In this document: piece after piece, positions 1-7,389 of the stretch | Layout: every line of letters begins with the position of its first letter | How positions within the stretch are numbered: position 1 is the first letter of the stretch | Assembly (NCBI GenBank): GCA_010027825.1 | Contig: RGUK01000017.1 | Location: forward strand, 1-18,057 | DNA: 18,057 nt | Direction of reading: 5' to 3' | Origin: a bacterium | Lineage (GTDB): Bacteria > Dependentiae > Babeliae > Babeliales > RVW-14 | Made by a program: the position numbers and the translations under genes | The notes under the pieces: model-generated | What the model saw: only the letters and a program-made list of their open reading frames with translations | What the model was told of the DNA's origin: nothing | Database searches by the model: none

Positions 1-453
1 GCTCGTCGAGGGGTTGTTCTTGTCAAGCTGCTCCCTGATGCTCTTTCTTATCTGCTTGGAAGCCGACGCCACATTGGAGTTCATCCTGAGCAACTGTATG
101 TTCCAGTTGTCGTCCACGAACTTTCTCTGGTAGGGCTCAAGCGTCTCCTTGTCCCTCATCGGGGAAATCATTTCCATGAGCTTGCTGGCGTCGCCTTTGG
201 TGCTTTCCTTGAAGAAGTTGGACTTCCATACCTCGAAGTCGGGGGACTCGTCATTCTGCTCGGGCATGTCTGGAGCCTGCGGATCCTCCGACACATCCTC
301 TTGGTCAGGAACGTCCTCTGCTTGGGTCTCGTCCGCATTGTTTTCTTCTCCGTCCGCCGGTGGCATGCCTTCGGGATCGTCCCCCAACACGGCGGGTGGC
401 GGCTGAATGTCCACCTGGTCAGCCTCTAGCCAGAATTCTAGGTTGTGGTTCAT
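1..453 (-). CDS. Unrecognised acidic protein, C-terminus beyond left edge
   Basis: The frame is open from an ATG at 453 to the left edge of the window, giving 151 residues of a longer protein. The ATG overlaps the stop of the upstream gene (TGATG) and follows a strong GAGGAG Shine-Dalgarno site, so the start is well supported. The protein opens MNHNLEFWLEA, loosely like the tag on other proteins in this window. Residues about 12-75 are an acidic, Pro/Glu/Asp-rich low-complexity stretch that looks disordered. Residues about 76-151 turn helical and mixed-charge, with a KQIRKSIREQLDKN-type stretch. I do not recognise the family. The disordered acidic start and position in a tight phage operon would suit a virion or head-assembly protein, but that is inference. 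Confidence 0.75.
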   Translation of the reverse strand, partial: MNHNLEFWLEADQVDIQPPPAVLGDDPEGMPPADGEENNADETQAEDVPDQEDVSEDPQAPDMPEQNDESPDFEVWKSNFFKESTKGDASKLMEMISPMRDKETLEPYQRKFVDDNWNIQLLRMNSNVASASKQIRKSIREQLDKNNPSTS

Positions 454-908
454 CAGTTCTCCTCTTCCTTCTTTTCCTTCTGTATTCGTTCCATGAGCGA
501 CTTTCTGTTTATGCCGCTCGCGTCATAGATGTTTATGGTATTGCCGCCCTTCTCCTTTCCCTTGCCCATCCACGGCTGGTAGGTGTCGGGCTGCTTCAGC
601 TTTATCCTGGTCATGAGATCGGCTATCCTGGTCATCTTGTCGCTTGTCTCTATCCTGGTCTTGAGGAGGTTCACCAAGGCCTCCTTGCTGGCCGTGGACG
701 AGTCCCCGTCGTTCAACACCATGTTGGAAAAGGTGTCCACCAAGGCGGAAACCTGGCTTCTGTCATCCCTGAGATTGTCCATTATCTCGCCATACACCCC
801 GAGAAGCGACTCGTCGCTCACCAGGGAAAGTTCCTTTTCCTGAAGGGGCGCAATTTCGCCCTTTTCTCCTGATAATTCATCGGATCGTTCCGACAGTTCT
901 TTTCCCAT
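453..908 (-). CDS. Unrecognised helical phage protein (151 aa)
   Basis: ATG at 908, stop at 453-455 overlapping the next ATG by one base, so the two are translationally coupled. The protein is mostly predicted helix. Residues 1-30 are charged, about 30-110 form amphipathic helices with many Leu/Met/Val heptad positions, and the C-terminus carries a short hydrophobic strand (NTINIYD) followed by a Lys/Glu-rich tail. No catalytic motif or membrane segment is visible. A small helical protein with a basic-acidic tail would be compatible with a small terminase or head/neck factor, but I see no diagnostic motif and leave it unnamed. It sits at the head of a minus-strand operon, divergent from the gene at 954. 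Confidence 0.75.
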   Translation of the reverse strand: MGKELSERSDELSGEKGEIAPLQEKELSLVSDESLLGVYGEIMDNLRDDRSQVSALVDTFSNMVLNDGDSSTASKEALVNLLKTRIETSDKMTRIADLMTRIKLKQPDTYQPWMGKGKEKGGNTINIYDASGINRKSLMERIQKEKKEEEN

Positions 909-914
909 ACTTTC

Positions 915-922
915 TATATATA
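915..922 (+). promoter_or_regulatory. TATATATA box in divergent gap
   Basis: The 45-base gap between divergent genes holds TATATATA. It lies 31 bases upstream of the ATG at 954, a reasonable distance for a phage late-type promoter (T4 late consensus TATAAATA). On the other strand it is too close to the ATG at 908. Similar boxes occur in two other gene-start gaps of this window (5605-5612 and 8538-8545). Promoter function is inferred from position only. Confidence 0.35.
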
Positions 923-953
923 TCGTCCGTTTCCAATTGCTAAGGCAGAATGC

Positions 954-1301
954 ATGTCAGAAGAAGACTTTGATCCATCCTCCGGGAATGACATCGTGAA
1001 AAGCCTGCGGGAGACGGATTCGAGGATTATTGAAAAGACAAAAGGCCTTGCGAGGGAAGTCAGAGATATGTCTGGTTCCTTGCACGACCTTGAGGCACGG
1101 ATGAGGGTTTTGGAATCCAAGGATTTCGAGGAAATAAGAAACAGCCTGTACGGCATGGAAAGCAGAATGAAATCCTTGGAAGCACAACATAACGACAGGA
1201 AGGAAAAATGGCAGATCGTGATAAACTTCGTGGTGCAGCTGATATGGGTTTCAATGGCGGCATGGGTCCTGACGAAACTCGGACTACAGGGGCCGCTATG
1301 A
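954..1301 (+). CDS. Coiled-coil protein with C-terminal membrane anchor (115 aa)
   Basis: ATG at 954 with an AAGGCAG Shine-Dalgarno site just upstream. Residues about 12-85 form a long charged coiled coil (repeated LxxLExRM and LESKDFEEIRN-type heptads). Residues about 88-108 (VINFVVQLIWVSMAAWVL) form one transmembrane helix followed by a short tail. This architecture (N-terminal coiled coil, C-terminal helix, about 110 aa) resembles XhlA-type or holin-accessory membrane proteins of phages, so a lysis or membrane-anchoring role is possible; no specific family can be assigned. The stop codon overlaps the next ATG (ATGA), so it is coupled to the tagged protein downstream. Confidence 0.8.
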   Translation: MSEEDFDPSSGNDIVKSLRETDSRIIEKTKGLAREVRDMSGSLHDLEARMRVLESKDFEEIRNSLYGMESRMKSLEAQHNDRKEKWQIVINFVVQLIWVSMAAWVLTKLGLQGPL

Positions 1302-2002
1302 GGTTCAAAGAATGGCTCGGAAATATCGAGGAAGCCCAGTTGACAAAGCACACGCCCGGCCCCGGTTCAAACACCGACAGAAGCGCCCTGTACGGGCTGT
1401 CTGCCCAGTACGGACACAGAGGAACGCAGGTTCCTTTAAGCTGGGGATTAGACAACAAGGGAACGGCGTCGCTCCTGGCGGGCGTGGGAGGCGGAGTGGG
1501 ATCGGCTCTTGACAGGTCGGGATTCACCGTTACCCCGCCCCCGAGCCTCACCAAGTTTCCTGAAATAAGAGGGAAACTTGTAAGGAACTACTCCATGCCT
1601 CTGCAGCTTCCCTATGTTGAGGGCGAGAACAGACCCATCGTGAACACATCCAATTCAAGAAGAAGCCTCTTCATAAAACTAGGACAGTTGATCCAAGACA
1701 AAGACCCCCTAAAAGACCCCAGAGTCAGGCGCGTGGGCGAAAGCGGCAGAGAGCAGGGCAAGTTCAAAATCCCCGACCCGGGGGACTACACCCAGATAAT
1801 ACAGGCCAAGGACTTCACAAGGGGCCTTGTCCACATGGTAATAGCAAATCAACTGTTCAGCGAGGGAATGATGAACAAATACGACCTTCAGAATCCGACA
1901 GTAGAAGTAGAGGATGTGAAGGACGGAATTTTCATCTGCGCCATGTCATTCAATAAACTTAAGAGCATGCCAGACAGCATAGGAAATCGGGAGGAAGCAT
2001 GA
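1298..2002 (+). CDS. Tagged phage protein of unknown function (234 aa)
   Basis: I place the start at the ATG at 1298, which overlaps the previous stop (ATGA) and follows AGGGG. A longer in-frame start at 1208 would overlap the previous gene by 94 bases. The protein then opens MRFKEWLGNIEEAQ, matching the tag shared by several proteins here, with an I-E-E/A site suiting a T4-type prohead protease (hydrophobic-X-Glu, then small residue). Residues about 20-75 are Gly/Ser-rich and probably flexible. Residues 90-234 look folded, with basic and aromatic residues and a DxTQIIQAKDF stretch. No enzyme motif is seen. It is coupled (ATGA) to the CCA-type nucleotidyltransferase downstream. Head-internal protein is the favoured inference. 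Confidence 0.8.
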   Translation: MRFKEWLGNIEEAQLTKHTPGPGSNTDRSALYGLSAQYGHRGTQVPLSWGLDNKGTASLLAGVGGGVGSALDRSGFTVTPPPSLTKFPEIRGKLVRNYSMPLQLPYVEGENRPIVNTSNSRRSLFIKLGQLIQDKDPLKDPRVRRVGESGREQGKFKIPDPGDYTQIIQAKDFTRGLVHMVIANQLFSEGMMNKYDLQNPTVEVEDVKDGIFICAMSFNKLKSMPDSIGNREEA

Positions 2003-3552
2003 AGTCATTCGGCGAGTTCGTGTCTGAAAAGAAATCTCTACTATCAGAGGCAGAAAAATCAAAGAACGACTGGAGAAAGGAGTATGTCAAACTCGAGAAG
2101 GGATTCGTGCCGCCATCAAACATGCGTCCCATAATCCAGGCCTTCCTGGACAGCGGATCAATAAGCCTGACCAATGACACTTCCTCCAAGGTGACACTAC
2201 CCAAGAAGTCGCTATTTCTCGTGGGCGGACCGGTCAGGGATTTCCTAATGGGAAAAAAGCCGAAGGATATGGATCTCGCCACCAACGCCACGCCCGAACA
2301 GATAGCCCTCATACTTCATAGCGCCGGATTCAAGGTTCCCGGCAAGGAAGGAAAGCCCGACTACGACAGGTCGGGAAGGTCGGGAAGGGACGGAATGAAA
2401 CTCTCGTTCACTCCCGAAGTTTCCGGAGAGAACGACAAGAAGATATGGTACCTGAAGGGCAGAGACGCAAGTCAGGAAGGAAAGCCGTTTGTCATAGGAG
2501 CCGTGGTTAACGGCGAGGAGTTTGACATAGCGACCTTCAGAAAGGACGCGAAGACCGTCAATGGCCATTCGGAGGTCGACTTCGTGGACAATCCCCACGA
2601 GGACGCCGCCCGAAGGGATCTCACAATCAACGCCATGTACATAGAACTCAACAAGGCGGACGGAGAGAACACCAAGCTCTACGATCCGACAAAGCGTGGA
2701 TATCACGACATCCACAGCAACAAGGTGAGAACCGTGGGCAAGGCGGAGGAGCGATTCGGCGAAGACAAGCTCAGGGTCATGAGAGCGGTCAGGTTCCACT
2801 GCAAGTTCGGAAAGGATCAGCCCCTAGACCCAGAAATAAAGGCCGCAATCCCCAAGTTCCTCGATCTGGAAGGCGTCGCCCTCGAGAGAGTCAGAGAGGA
2901 ATTCCTCAAGGGACTTGATGATCCCGAAATAGACCCGAAGAAGTATGTGTCGCTCTATTCACAAATGGGCTTGCTCAAGAAAGTACTTCCCGGCGTGATT
3001 CTGAATGTCAATGTGCCGACCCAGCTTAGAGACAAGAAGGACAGATACCTCTCGCTCGCGTGGATACTCCAGGACAACCCCGTGGAGAGGGTGGAGTCGG
3101 TTCTGTCGCCTTCCCGTACGCAAGGCGGGAAGGAAGTGAACACGGGATGGTCAAGCCAGGAGAGGGGAATCATATCCTACCTACTGAGACTCAAGGAATT
3201 TGACCCCGACAACCTTGATGAACTTCTCAACAAAAGAAAAATACTCGGGGTTACGAAGGACCAGATAAAAAGATGGGTGGATCTTTTTGACGTTGTGGAC
3301 GGCGGACAGGTCCGAAGCGTCAGACCCAATTGGTCAAAGAGGGTGAGGTTATTCGCCGATTTCAACCCCGACCCAACAAAACTAGTGAGCTGGTTCTCGC
3401 GGGACGAGCACGGAAAGCCGACCCAGGAAGTCCATCCCGAGATAAGGATGCAGAATCTTGCGGACGTTCCCCCTCATTTCCGGGGTTCTGTCGTGAGGGA
3501 CATAAACAAGAAGAAACTGCGTCAGATGTTCAATGACGTCGAGGCCGCCTGA
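1999..3552 (+). CDS. CCA-adding / poly(A) polymerase-type nucleotidyltransferase with N-terminal tag
   Basis: Class II nucleotidyltransferase of the bacterial CCA-adding/poly(A) polymerase family, which adds CCA (or A) to RNA 3' ends. Family motifs are all present in order: GG-x-VRD at 76-81 (VGGPVRDFLMG), the metal-binding D90-M-D92, a third carboxylate in EFDIATFR (about D176), RRDLTINA at 205-212, a YDP...DI segment at about 228-238, and an ED-x-LRVMRAVRF block at about 255-266. A helical C-terminal body follows, for 517 aa in all. The start overlaps the previous stop (ATGA) after a GGGAGGAAG site. Residues 1-22 (MKSFGEFVSE, then LLSEAEK) are an extra segment before the catalytic head and match the tag seen on neighbouring proteins, with an L-S-E/A protease-like site at 15-18. 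Specificity for CCA versus A cannot be read reliably here. Confidence 0.9.
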   Translation: MKSFGEFVSEKKSLLSEAEKSKNDWRKEYVKLEKGFVPPSNMRPIIQAFLDSGSISLTNDTSSKVTLPKKSLFLVGGPVRDFLMGKKPKDMDLATNATPEQIALILHSAGFKVPGKEGKPDYDRSGRSGRDGMKLSFTPEVSGENDKKIWYLKGRDASQEGKPFVIGAVVNGEEFDIATFRKDAKTVNGHSEVDFVDNPHEDAARRDLTINAMYIELNKADGENTKLYDPTKRGYHDIHSNKVRTVGKAEERFGEDKLRVMRAVRFHCKFGKDQPLDPEIKAAIPKFLDLEGVALERVREEFLKGLDDPEIDPKKYVSLYSQMGLLKKVLPGVILNVNVPTQLRDKKDRYLSLAWILQDNPVERVESVLSPSRTQGGKEVNTGWSSQERGIISYLLRLKEFDPDNLDELLNKRKILGVTKDQIKRWVDLFDVVDGGQVRSVRPNWSKRVRLFADFNPDPTKLVSWFSRDEHGKPTQEVHPEIRMQNLADVPPHFRGSVVRDINKKKLRQMFNDVEAA

Positions 3553-3553
3553 G

Positions 3554-4432
3554 TCACTTCCCCGTCCGGGAATTGTATGACTTTATCACCTCGTGGACAT
3601 AGTCCGTATTCGGAGTCGGATTGTGTTCCAGAATCACTTCGAATGGACATCTTCCCGTGCGTACCGAAATGTCGCTGAACTTGAAGAATTTCTTGTGGAA
3701 AACGGGCGGTATTCCATTTTTGTAGTGAATGAAGTTCGTGCCGGTTTCGTTGCTCATCAGCGGGCAGGCCATGAATTCGCTCTTTACGGAACAATGCTGG
3801 AAGGCCTCCGTAAGGGTCAGCTCCCATGCTGCTCGTTCGCACGGAAACTCGCCTCCCTCGGAACCTATCAGATCCATCGTGTTTGAGTGGAGCCTTGCGA
3901 AAAACACATCGGACAAGGACTTGAAGGATTCGTTAAAAACGAAGGGGGCCGAAAGCGCGGGTATCTCGGGCAAGTCTTCTACCTTTAGAATCCTCTCCTC
4001 GGCAATCCGCTTCAGTCCCGGCCTGATGGCTTCCTTTATTTCTTTTCTTGTCTTTTCCGACGTTTCGTCAAAACTGTTGACGACCATGCCGTAATCCGAT
4101 TGGAATCCTTTCTCGGGCAGGGGCTTCCTGAGAATCATGTCCGAATGTATGACCGAAAAAGGAAATCCAAGCATGCCCTCCGAAAGGGCAGTCCTGAGTG
4201 CCACCGCCCTGTTCAAAGGAGGATGCCCGGCGTCCATTCCGAAATTTGGATGCATGAACTTCGTGCCGTACTTGATCAGATTGCTAGAGTAGCCTTTTAT
4301 CTTTGGATCGTCGTTCTCCGCTATGGCGATGACGAGATTGTCCTGCAGTCCGTGCATGACAAAACTTTCTATGAGGATCTCCATCTGCCAGTAGAAAAAA
4401 CTTGTATTTTCTATGCTTACGAAATACTGCAT
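3554..4432 (-). CDS. Putative glycosyltransferase-like protein (292 aa)
   Basis: ATG at 4432 behind an AAAGGAAG site. The N-terminus reads like a GT-A type glycosyltransferase: a beta strand (MQYFVSIEN), a helix (FYWQMEILIESF), another strand (NLVIAIAEN), then a Pro-Leu-Asn-Arg stretch at 71-75 and a hydrophobic strand ending FSVIHSDMILRKPLP at 92-106. That last motif matches the place of the metal-binding DxD in hydroxyproline-arabinosyltransferase-like families, but here it is H-S-D rather than D-x-D. The C-terminal half has aromatic and Cys residues but no motif I recognise. It is the last gene of the minus-strand set starting at 5574, and its stop faces the CCA-type gene stop one base away. 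The assignment rests on pattern only. Confidence 0.45.
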   Translation of the reverse strand: MQYFVSIENTSFFYWQMEILIESFVMHGLQDNLVIAIAENDDPKIKGYSSNLIKYGTKFMHPNFGMDAGHPPLNRAVALRTALSEGMLGFPFSVIHSDMILRKPLPEKGFQSDYGMVVNSFDETSEKTRKEIKEAIRPGLKRIAEERILKVEDLPEIPALSAPFVFNESFKSLSDVFFARLHSNTMDLIGSEGGEFPCERAAWELTLTEAFQHCSVKSEFMACPLMSNETGTNFIHYKNGIPPVFHKKFFKFSDISVRTGRCPFEVILEHNPTPNTDYVHEVIKSYNSRTGK

Positions 4433-4492
4433 CTTCTTCCTTTTGATGCAATAATCTAGTTTGAATCCGATCTTTTTAGCGTCGGACGGGAA

Positions 4493-4744
4493 TCAGTTGA
4501 TTCTCAAGAGGACTCCAGCCTCGGTCTCTATGTACCGATCATCTTCCGTCATAAGCACATCTGCGAATTCGTCTTCTACCCCGCCTCCACCACCGCCAGG
4601 GCCGCTCGAGCCGATAGCCGCATCCAAAAGGCGGTTTTCTCCTTCGGCTCCCGTCGATTCGTCGAACGAATTGTAAAAAGACCAGAGTCTCTTTTTCAGA
4701 CCCCTTGTCAGACCGTATCTCCCTGAGCTGATCCTTTTTTTCAT
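4493..4744 (-). CDS. Small glycine-linker protein of unknown function (83 aa)
   Basis: ATG at 4744 after a clear AAGGAAGGA site, 11 bases beyond the stop of the upstream gene. The N-terminus is basic (MKKRISSGRYGLTRGLKKRLW). A short acidic helix is followed by a glycine run (SSGPGGGGGG) at about 46-55, then an acidic C-terminus with EDEFADVLMTEDDRYIETE. No known family is recognised. The basic head, glycine hinge and acidic tail suggest a small virion or adaptor protein, cotranscribed with the structural-type protein upstream. Confidence 0.7.
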   Translation of the reverse strand: MKKRISSGRYGLTRGLKKRLWSFYNSFDESTGAEGENRLLDAAIGSSGPGGGGGGVEDEFADVLMTEDDRYIETEAGVLLRIN

Positions 4745-4755
4745 GAAGTCCTTCC

Positions 4756-5574
4756 TTAGGCGGGCGAGACCAGATCTTCCTCGCTGAGGACGTGCGGTAT
4801 CTCCGTAACCTGTGAAGGATTCGTTTTTGACCCTGAATACTGGTACTGAATCTTGCGAGCAAAGTCCCCGGGTACGGCTCCGGCCGGATATTCTATGATC
4901 TGCGTTATCCTGTCGCTTCCGTCAACGGTCAGTTTCTGGAAAGTGAACAGTCCCGACCTTCCCTTGAGAAGTTCGTAGTCTTCCTTCGCGACCGTGTTGA
5001 AGCCCGCTTCTTGTATCACAACCTGGTCCACCGGGTCGGTGGGGTCAAGTTTTATGAGCAGGCCAACGCTGTCGGCAAACGTGCTTCTGTTTGCTATGGT
5101 GTGCCTGTTAAAGTATTCCGGAAGTTCCGCCACTCCGGCGTGCTTGTTGAATCTGAGCTTCGTCTCTGCACCCGTATTGCTGAAGTACATTCTTCCGCTC
5201 TTCTTCTTGGCGGGGTTCTTGGAAATCCCCACGGAATCTCCTCCTTCCACGCCCACAACCTCGGCAATGAACATGGATGAAAACATCGCATCCTGGTTCA
5301 GGGCTGCGACGACCTCGTAGGCGGTCGTTTCGGCCGAGTTGGCTCCCGCCACATCAATTGACACGGAAGCCCAGTTCTTAAACTCCGGATCCCAGCAGAA
5401 ATTGAACTCAAGCAGGTCGGCAACCGAAAAGTCGTATGGACCGGGATTCCATGCGATCATCTTGGACTGCATGTTTCTGTTCGGAGGAACCTTGAAGGTA
5501 AGCGAGAGCTTCCTGTCCCCCAAAACCATCGATCCCTGATATTCCTGGTCAAAAACATTCTGGAAAAACGCCAT
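4756..5574 (-). CDS. Probable phage structural protein (272 aa)
   Basis: I choose the ATG at 5574, which has an AAAAGGACAG Shine-Dalgarno site 5 bases away, over a TTG at 5646 without one. The product begins MAFFQNVFDQEYQGSMVLGD and is rich in short beta-type segments (KLSLTFKVPPN, ASVSIDVAGAN, GRMYFSNTGAETKLRF). It has no signal peptide, membrane helix or enzyme motif. I recall similar proteins from uncultured marine and freshwater phages, where they look like virion components, but I cannot confirm this. It is first of a three-gene minus-strand set, preceded by a TATA-like box at 5605-5612. Structural role is inferred from composition and context. Confidence 0.7.
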   Translation of the reverse strand: MAFFQNVFDQEYQGSMVLGDRKLSLTFKVPPNRNMQSKMIAWNPGPYDFSVADLLEFNFCWDPEFKNWASVSIDVAGANSAETTAYEVVAALNQDAMFSSMFIAEVVGVEGGDSVGISKNPAKKKSGRMYFSNTGAETKLRFNKHAGVAELPEYFNRHTIANRSTFADSVGLLIKLDPTDPVDQVVIQEAGFNTVAKEDYELLKGRSGLFTFQKLTVDGSDRITQIIEYPAGAVPGDFARKIQYQYSGSKTNPSQVTEIPHVLSEEDLVSPA

Positions 5575-5604
5575 TTTTCTGTCCTTTTGCGAGATAAAGT
5601 CCTC

Positions 5605-5612
5605 ATTATATA
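5605..5612 (-). promoter_or_regulatory. TATATAAT box upstream of structural-type gene
   Basis: Read on the minus strand the sequence is TATATAAT, 30 bases before the ATG at 5574 and upstream of its Shine-Dalgarno site. Its position and composition match a phage late-type promoter and the boxes at 915-922 and 8538-8545. Function is inferred. Confidence 0.35.
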
Positions 5613-5640
5613 GCTGAAGGGTTCTCAAAAATGATTGGGG

Positions 5641-5668
5641 TTGCAATAAAGGCCCCTTGTCGTAAAAT
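5641..5668 (+). promoter_or_regulatory. Sigma70-like promoter candidate for the DUF6065 gene
   Basis: TTGCAA at 5641-5646 and TAAAAT at 5663-5668 are separated by 16 bases, followed by an AAAGGG ribosome site and the ATG at 5688. The elements are partial matches to TTGACA/TATAAT, so this is a modest candidate. Confidence 0.3.
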
Positions 5669-5687
5669 GGTTTGAAAAGGGCGAAAA

Positions 5688-6560
5688 ATGCATCTCAATA
5701 TCTGGCAGATTCATCCGAAGGCGTGCAGGATAGAACCCGCCGAAAAGACATGCATGGGCAAGGCCAACAAGGGCGCGACTCAGTGGTGCGGTCCATATGT
5801 GAATGCCAACGAGTCCGGATTCTGGGTCTACCCCCCGGTGGACATGGAATTCGTCCTTTCGGATTACGGGTTTGAGGTGCTGAATTGCGAGGAATACGGA
5901 GATGACGATTTCAGACTGGTCAAATCTCTCATAAGGCAGGATGATCAGTCCGACTTCCAGAAATGGACGTTTCCCGGCACCGGCAGGACCAAGATGACCT
6001 TTGGACTTGTTGAGCCGAATGTCATGCAGATATGGACAGGGCTGATATTTGAAACGCCCCCGGGATGGTGCCTGCATATAAGAAGCCCGATAAACATGCC
6101 CAACGAGGACTTCACAATCGTGGAGGCCGTGCTTGAAACAGACTGGATGCAGTACGACATCTGGATGAATCTGTCTGTAAATGCAAAGAACAAGCCCATA
6201 TCAATAAGAAAGCAAGTCCCCATAGCCCAACTCGTCCCCACCAGAAGAGAGACATTCAAGGGCGAATGGAGTCTGACAAGAAGCACGATGAACAGGGACA
6301 CGCCGGAAGCTGAAAGAGTCTTCAAATACTGGCTCGGTTACAACAAACAAAAGTTTGAAAATGGCGGCAATCAGGCCTTGAGTGAGATCCTTACAAAGGA
6401 CTCCACCACATATTTCAGGGAGAGGAACAAGATTCTCGGCAAGAAAATGGAACCCGCACAAAGCAAATGCCCGTTTGCACACTTGCACGGAGCCAACAAA
6501 CCCGTCTTTGAGCCCCTTGAGGAGTCGCCACTGCTAAAAAGGTTTTCAAGAAAAACCTAG
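5688..6560 (+). CDS. DUF6065 family protein (290 aa)
   Basis: ATG at 5688 with AAAAGGGCG upstream. The conserved blocks of the DUF6065 family are visible: WCGPYVNANESGFWVYPP at about 33-50, the MQIWTGLIFETPPGWCLHIRSPIN stretch at about 118-141, and VEAVLETDWMQYDIWMN at about 150-166, followed by a QVPIAQLVP strand. The middle is beta-rich. The C-terminal 80 residues are helical and basic, with Cys/His residues (CPFAHLH at about 264-270). DUF6065 proteins occur in bacteria and many phages and have no established reaction. The gene stands alone on the plus strand between two minus-strand blocks; its stop overlaps the end of the opposing gene at 6546 by 15 bases. Confidence 0.75.
   Translation: MHLNIWQIHPKACRIEPAEKTCMGKANKGATQWCGPYVNANESGFWVYPPVDMEFVLSDYGFEVLNCEEYGDDDFRLVKSLIRQDDQSDFQKWTFPGTGRTKMTFGLVEPNVMQIWTGLIFETPPGWCLHIRSPINMPNEDFTIVEAVLETDWMQYDIWMNLSVNAKNKPISIRKQVPIAQLVPTRRETFKGEWSLTRSTMNRDTPEAERVFKYWLGYNKQKFENGGNQALSEILTKDSTTYFRERNKILGKKMEPAQSKCPFAHLHGANKPVFEPLEESPLLKRFSRKT
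6540..6558 (-). terminator. Weak rho-independent terminator candidate, minus strand
   Basis: AGGTTTT (6540-6546) pairs with AAAACCT (6552-6558) around a five-base loop. On the minus strand the hairpin is followed by a run of T (6539-6535). It lies exactly where the minus-strand operon starting at 8512 ends. The stem has only two G-C pairs, so termination would be inefficient. Confidence 0.35.
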
Positions 6561-6749
6561 TTCCCGGCAAATCTTCTCATATTCCTTGCGGCTCACGGAC
6601 ATGTCTTTCTTCTCCATCTCCCTCTTCACATCCTCGTACGAAGGGACAGTTCTGGCAATTATGCATTTGACCCAGTCAATTCTTTCTTTGCTGACTGATT
6701 CAAACAAATCGTACTTCGCCTCTTCGGAATAGTCCGTCTCCTCTCTCAT
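6546..6749 (-). CDS. Small charged protein of unknown function (67 aa)
   Basis: The ATG at 6749 overlaps the upstream stop (ATGA). A longer frame reading back to 6938 lies wholly inside the repeat gene and is low-complexity, so I reject it. The product starts MREETDYSEEAKYDLFES and is almost entirely charged helix (ERIDWVKCIIART, then SYEDVKREMEKKDMSVSRKEYEKICRELGFS). No motif or family is recognised. It is the last gene of the tagged-protein operon. No strong ribosome site is visible, so it likely depends on coupling. Confidence 0.65.
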   Translation of the reverse strand: MREETDYSEEAKYDLFESVSKERIDWVKCIIARTVPSYEDVKREMEKKDMSVSRKEYEKICRELGFS

Positions 6750-7174
6750 TTTGGAATCCCGCTGATGCCCCAGGTTCCCTTTTCGCCTATGTTGGCCGCA
6801 TAATCCTTGCTCGCCGCGGGCTTCTCTTTTCCACCTTTCAGGTGGGTTATGTCCCAGATTCCCTTTTCTCCGATCTTGGCGGCGTAGTCTTTTCCTATGG
6901 GGTGACTCGGTTTTCCTGGCAAATGCGAGATGTCCCATGTTCCGTCATCGCCGCTGTTGAGTCTATCCGGAACCTTTCCCGGAAGCTTCTTAAGCTTGTG
7001 ATCCTTTGCGCTGTATATTCTCTCGTCCATCGAAAGATAGAATATTGCATCGGCACTTCTCGTGGGATACCATTGGGGAGGATATAGCCCCACCCCTCCG
7101 TATCCAAGCGGATAAAGACCCGTCTTTGAGCCAGGATTTGAACTCTCATTCACAAGCCACTCTTTGAAATTCAT
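6746..7174 (-). CDS. Tagged protein with three GTWDISHL-type repeats (142 aa)
   Basis: ATG at 7174, sharing one base with the previous stop (TGATG), behind a strong GAGGTGAT site. A TTG one codon earlier is possible but weaker. It opens MNFKEWLVNESS, the shared tag with a V-N-E/S site. Residues 18-45 are Gly/Pro/Tyr-rich. Three repeats follow about 28 residues apart: GDDGTWDISHLPGK (75-88), GEKGIWDITHLKGGK (102-116) and GEKGTWGISGIPK (130-142), with KDYAAKI and KDYAANI leading into the last two. The repeat is short, aromatic and acidic and resembles no domain I know. Repeats of this kind often bind a lattice or polymer. Role unknown; a head-internal location is suggested by the tag. Confidence 0.8.
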   Translation of the reverse strand: MNFKEWLVNESSNPGSKTGLYPLGYGGVGLYPPQWYPTRSADAIFYLSMDERIYSAKDHKLKKLPGKVPDRLNSGDDGTWDISHLPGKPSHPIGKDYAAKIGEKGIWDITHLKGGKEKPAASKDYAANIGEKGTWGISGIPK

Positions 7175-7389
7175 CAATCACCTCGGGAAGATCTATCTAT
7201 GGCACTTCTATTTTTTCCGCCCCTAGAACCCTTGTGCTTGTCCGTGTCTATGATTCCGGCACGACCGTGCTTCATCGAATGCATGTTCTTTCTCGCCGCC
7301 TTCTGAAAGAGTTCAAAGCCCGTCTTCCTTTCGGGCATCTTTGTCGCGTCTTTCTGGTTTCTCTCAATGAGCCATTTGCTGAATTTCAT
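7174..7389 (-). CDS. Small basic tagged protein (71 aa)
   Basis: The ATG at 7389 overlaps the phospholipase stop (ATGA), with an AGGGGGG ribosome site 10 bases before it. The protein opens MKFSKWLIERNQKD, the shared tag with an L-I-E/R site after residue 9. The rest is strongly basic (KAARKNMHSMKHGRAG, then KHKGSRGGKNRSAIDRSSRGD), without hydrophobic core or known motif. A tiny, disordered, basic protein with this tag fits a nucleic-acid-binding head-internal protein, by analogy with T4 internal proteins. That function is inference. Confidence 0.75.
   Translation of the reverse strand: MKFSKWLIERNQKDATKMPERKTGFELFQKAARKNMHSMKHGRAGIIDTDKHKGSRGGKNRSAIDRSSRGD

Noticed and set aside
1208..1297. 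Longer start for the tagged protein at 1298
   Set aside because: It overlaps the previous gene deeply, while 1298 has an ATGA overlap, a ribosome site and the shared tag.
5575..5646. TTG start at 5646 for the structural-type protein
   Set aside because: No ribosome site there; the ATG at 5574 has AAAAGGACAG at good spacing and a TATA-type box upstream.
6750..6938. Extended N-terminus of the 67-aa protein
   Set aside because: It is the out-of-frame image of the repeat gene, rich in Arg/Gly/His, while the ATG at 6749 forms an ATGA overlap.
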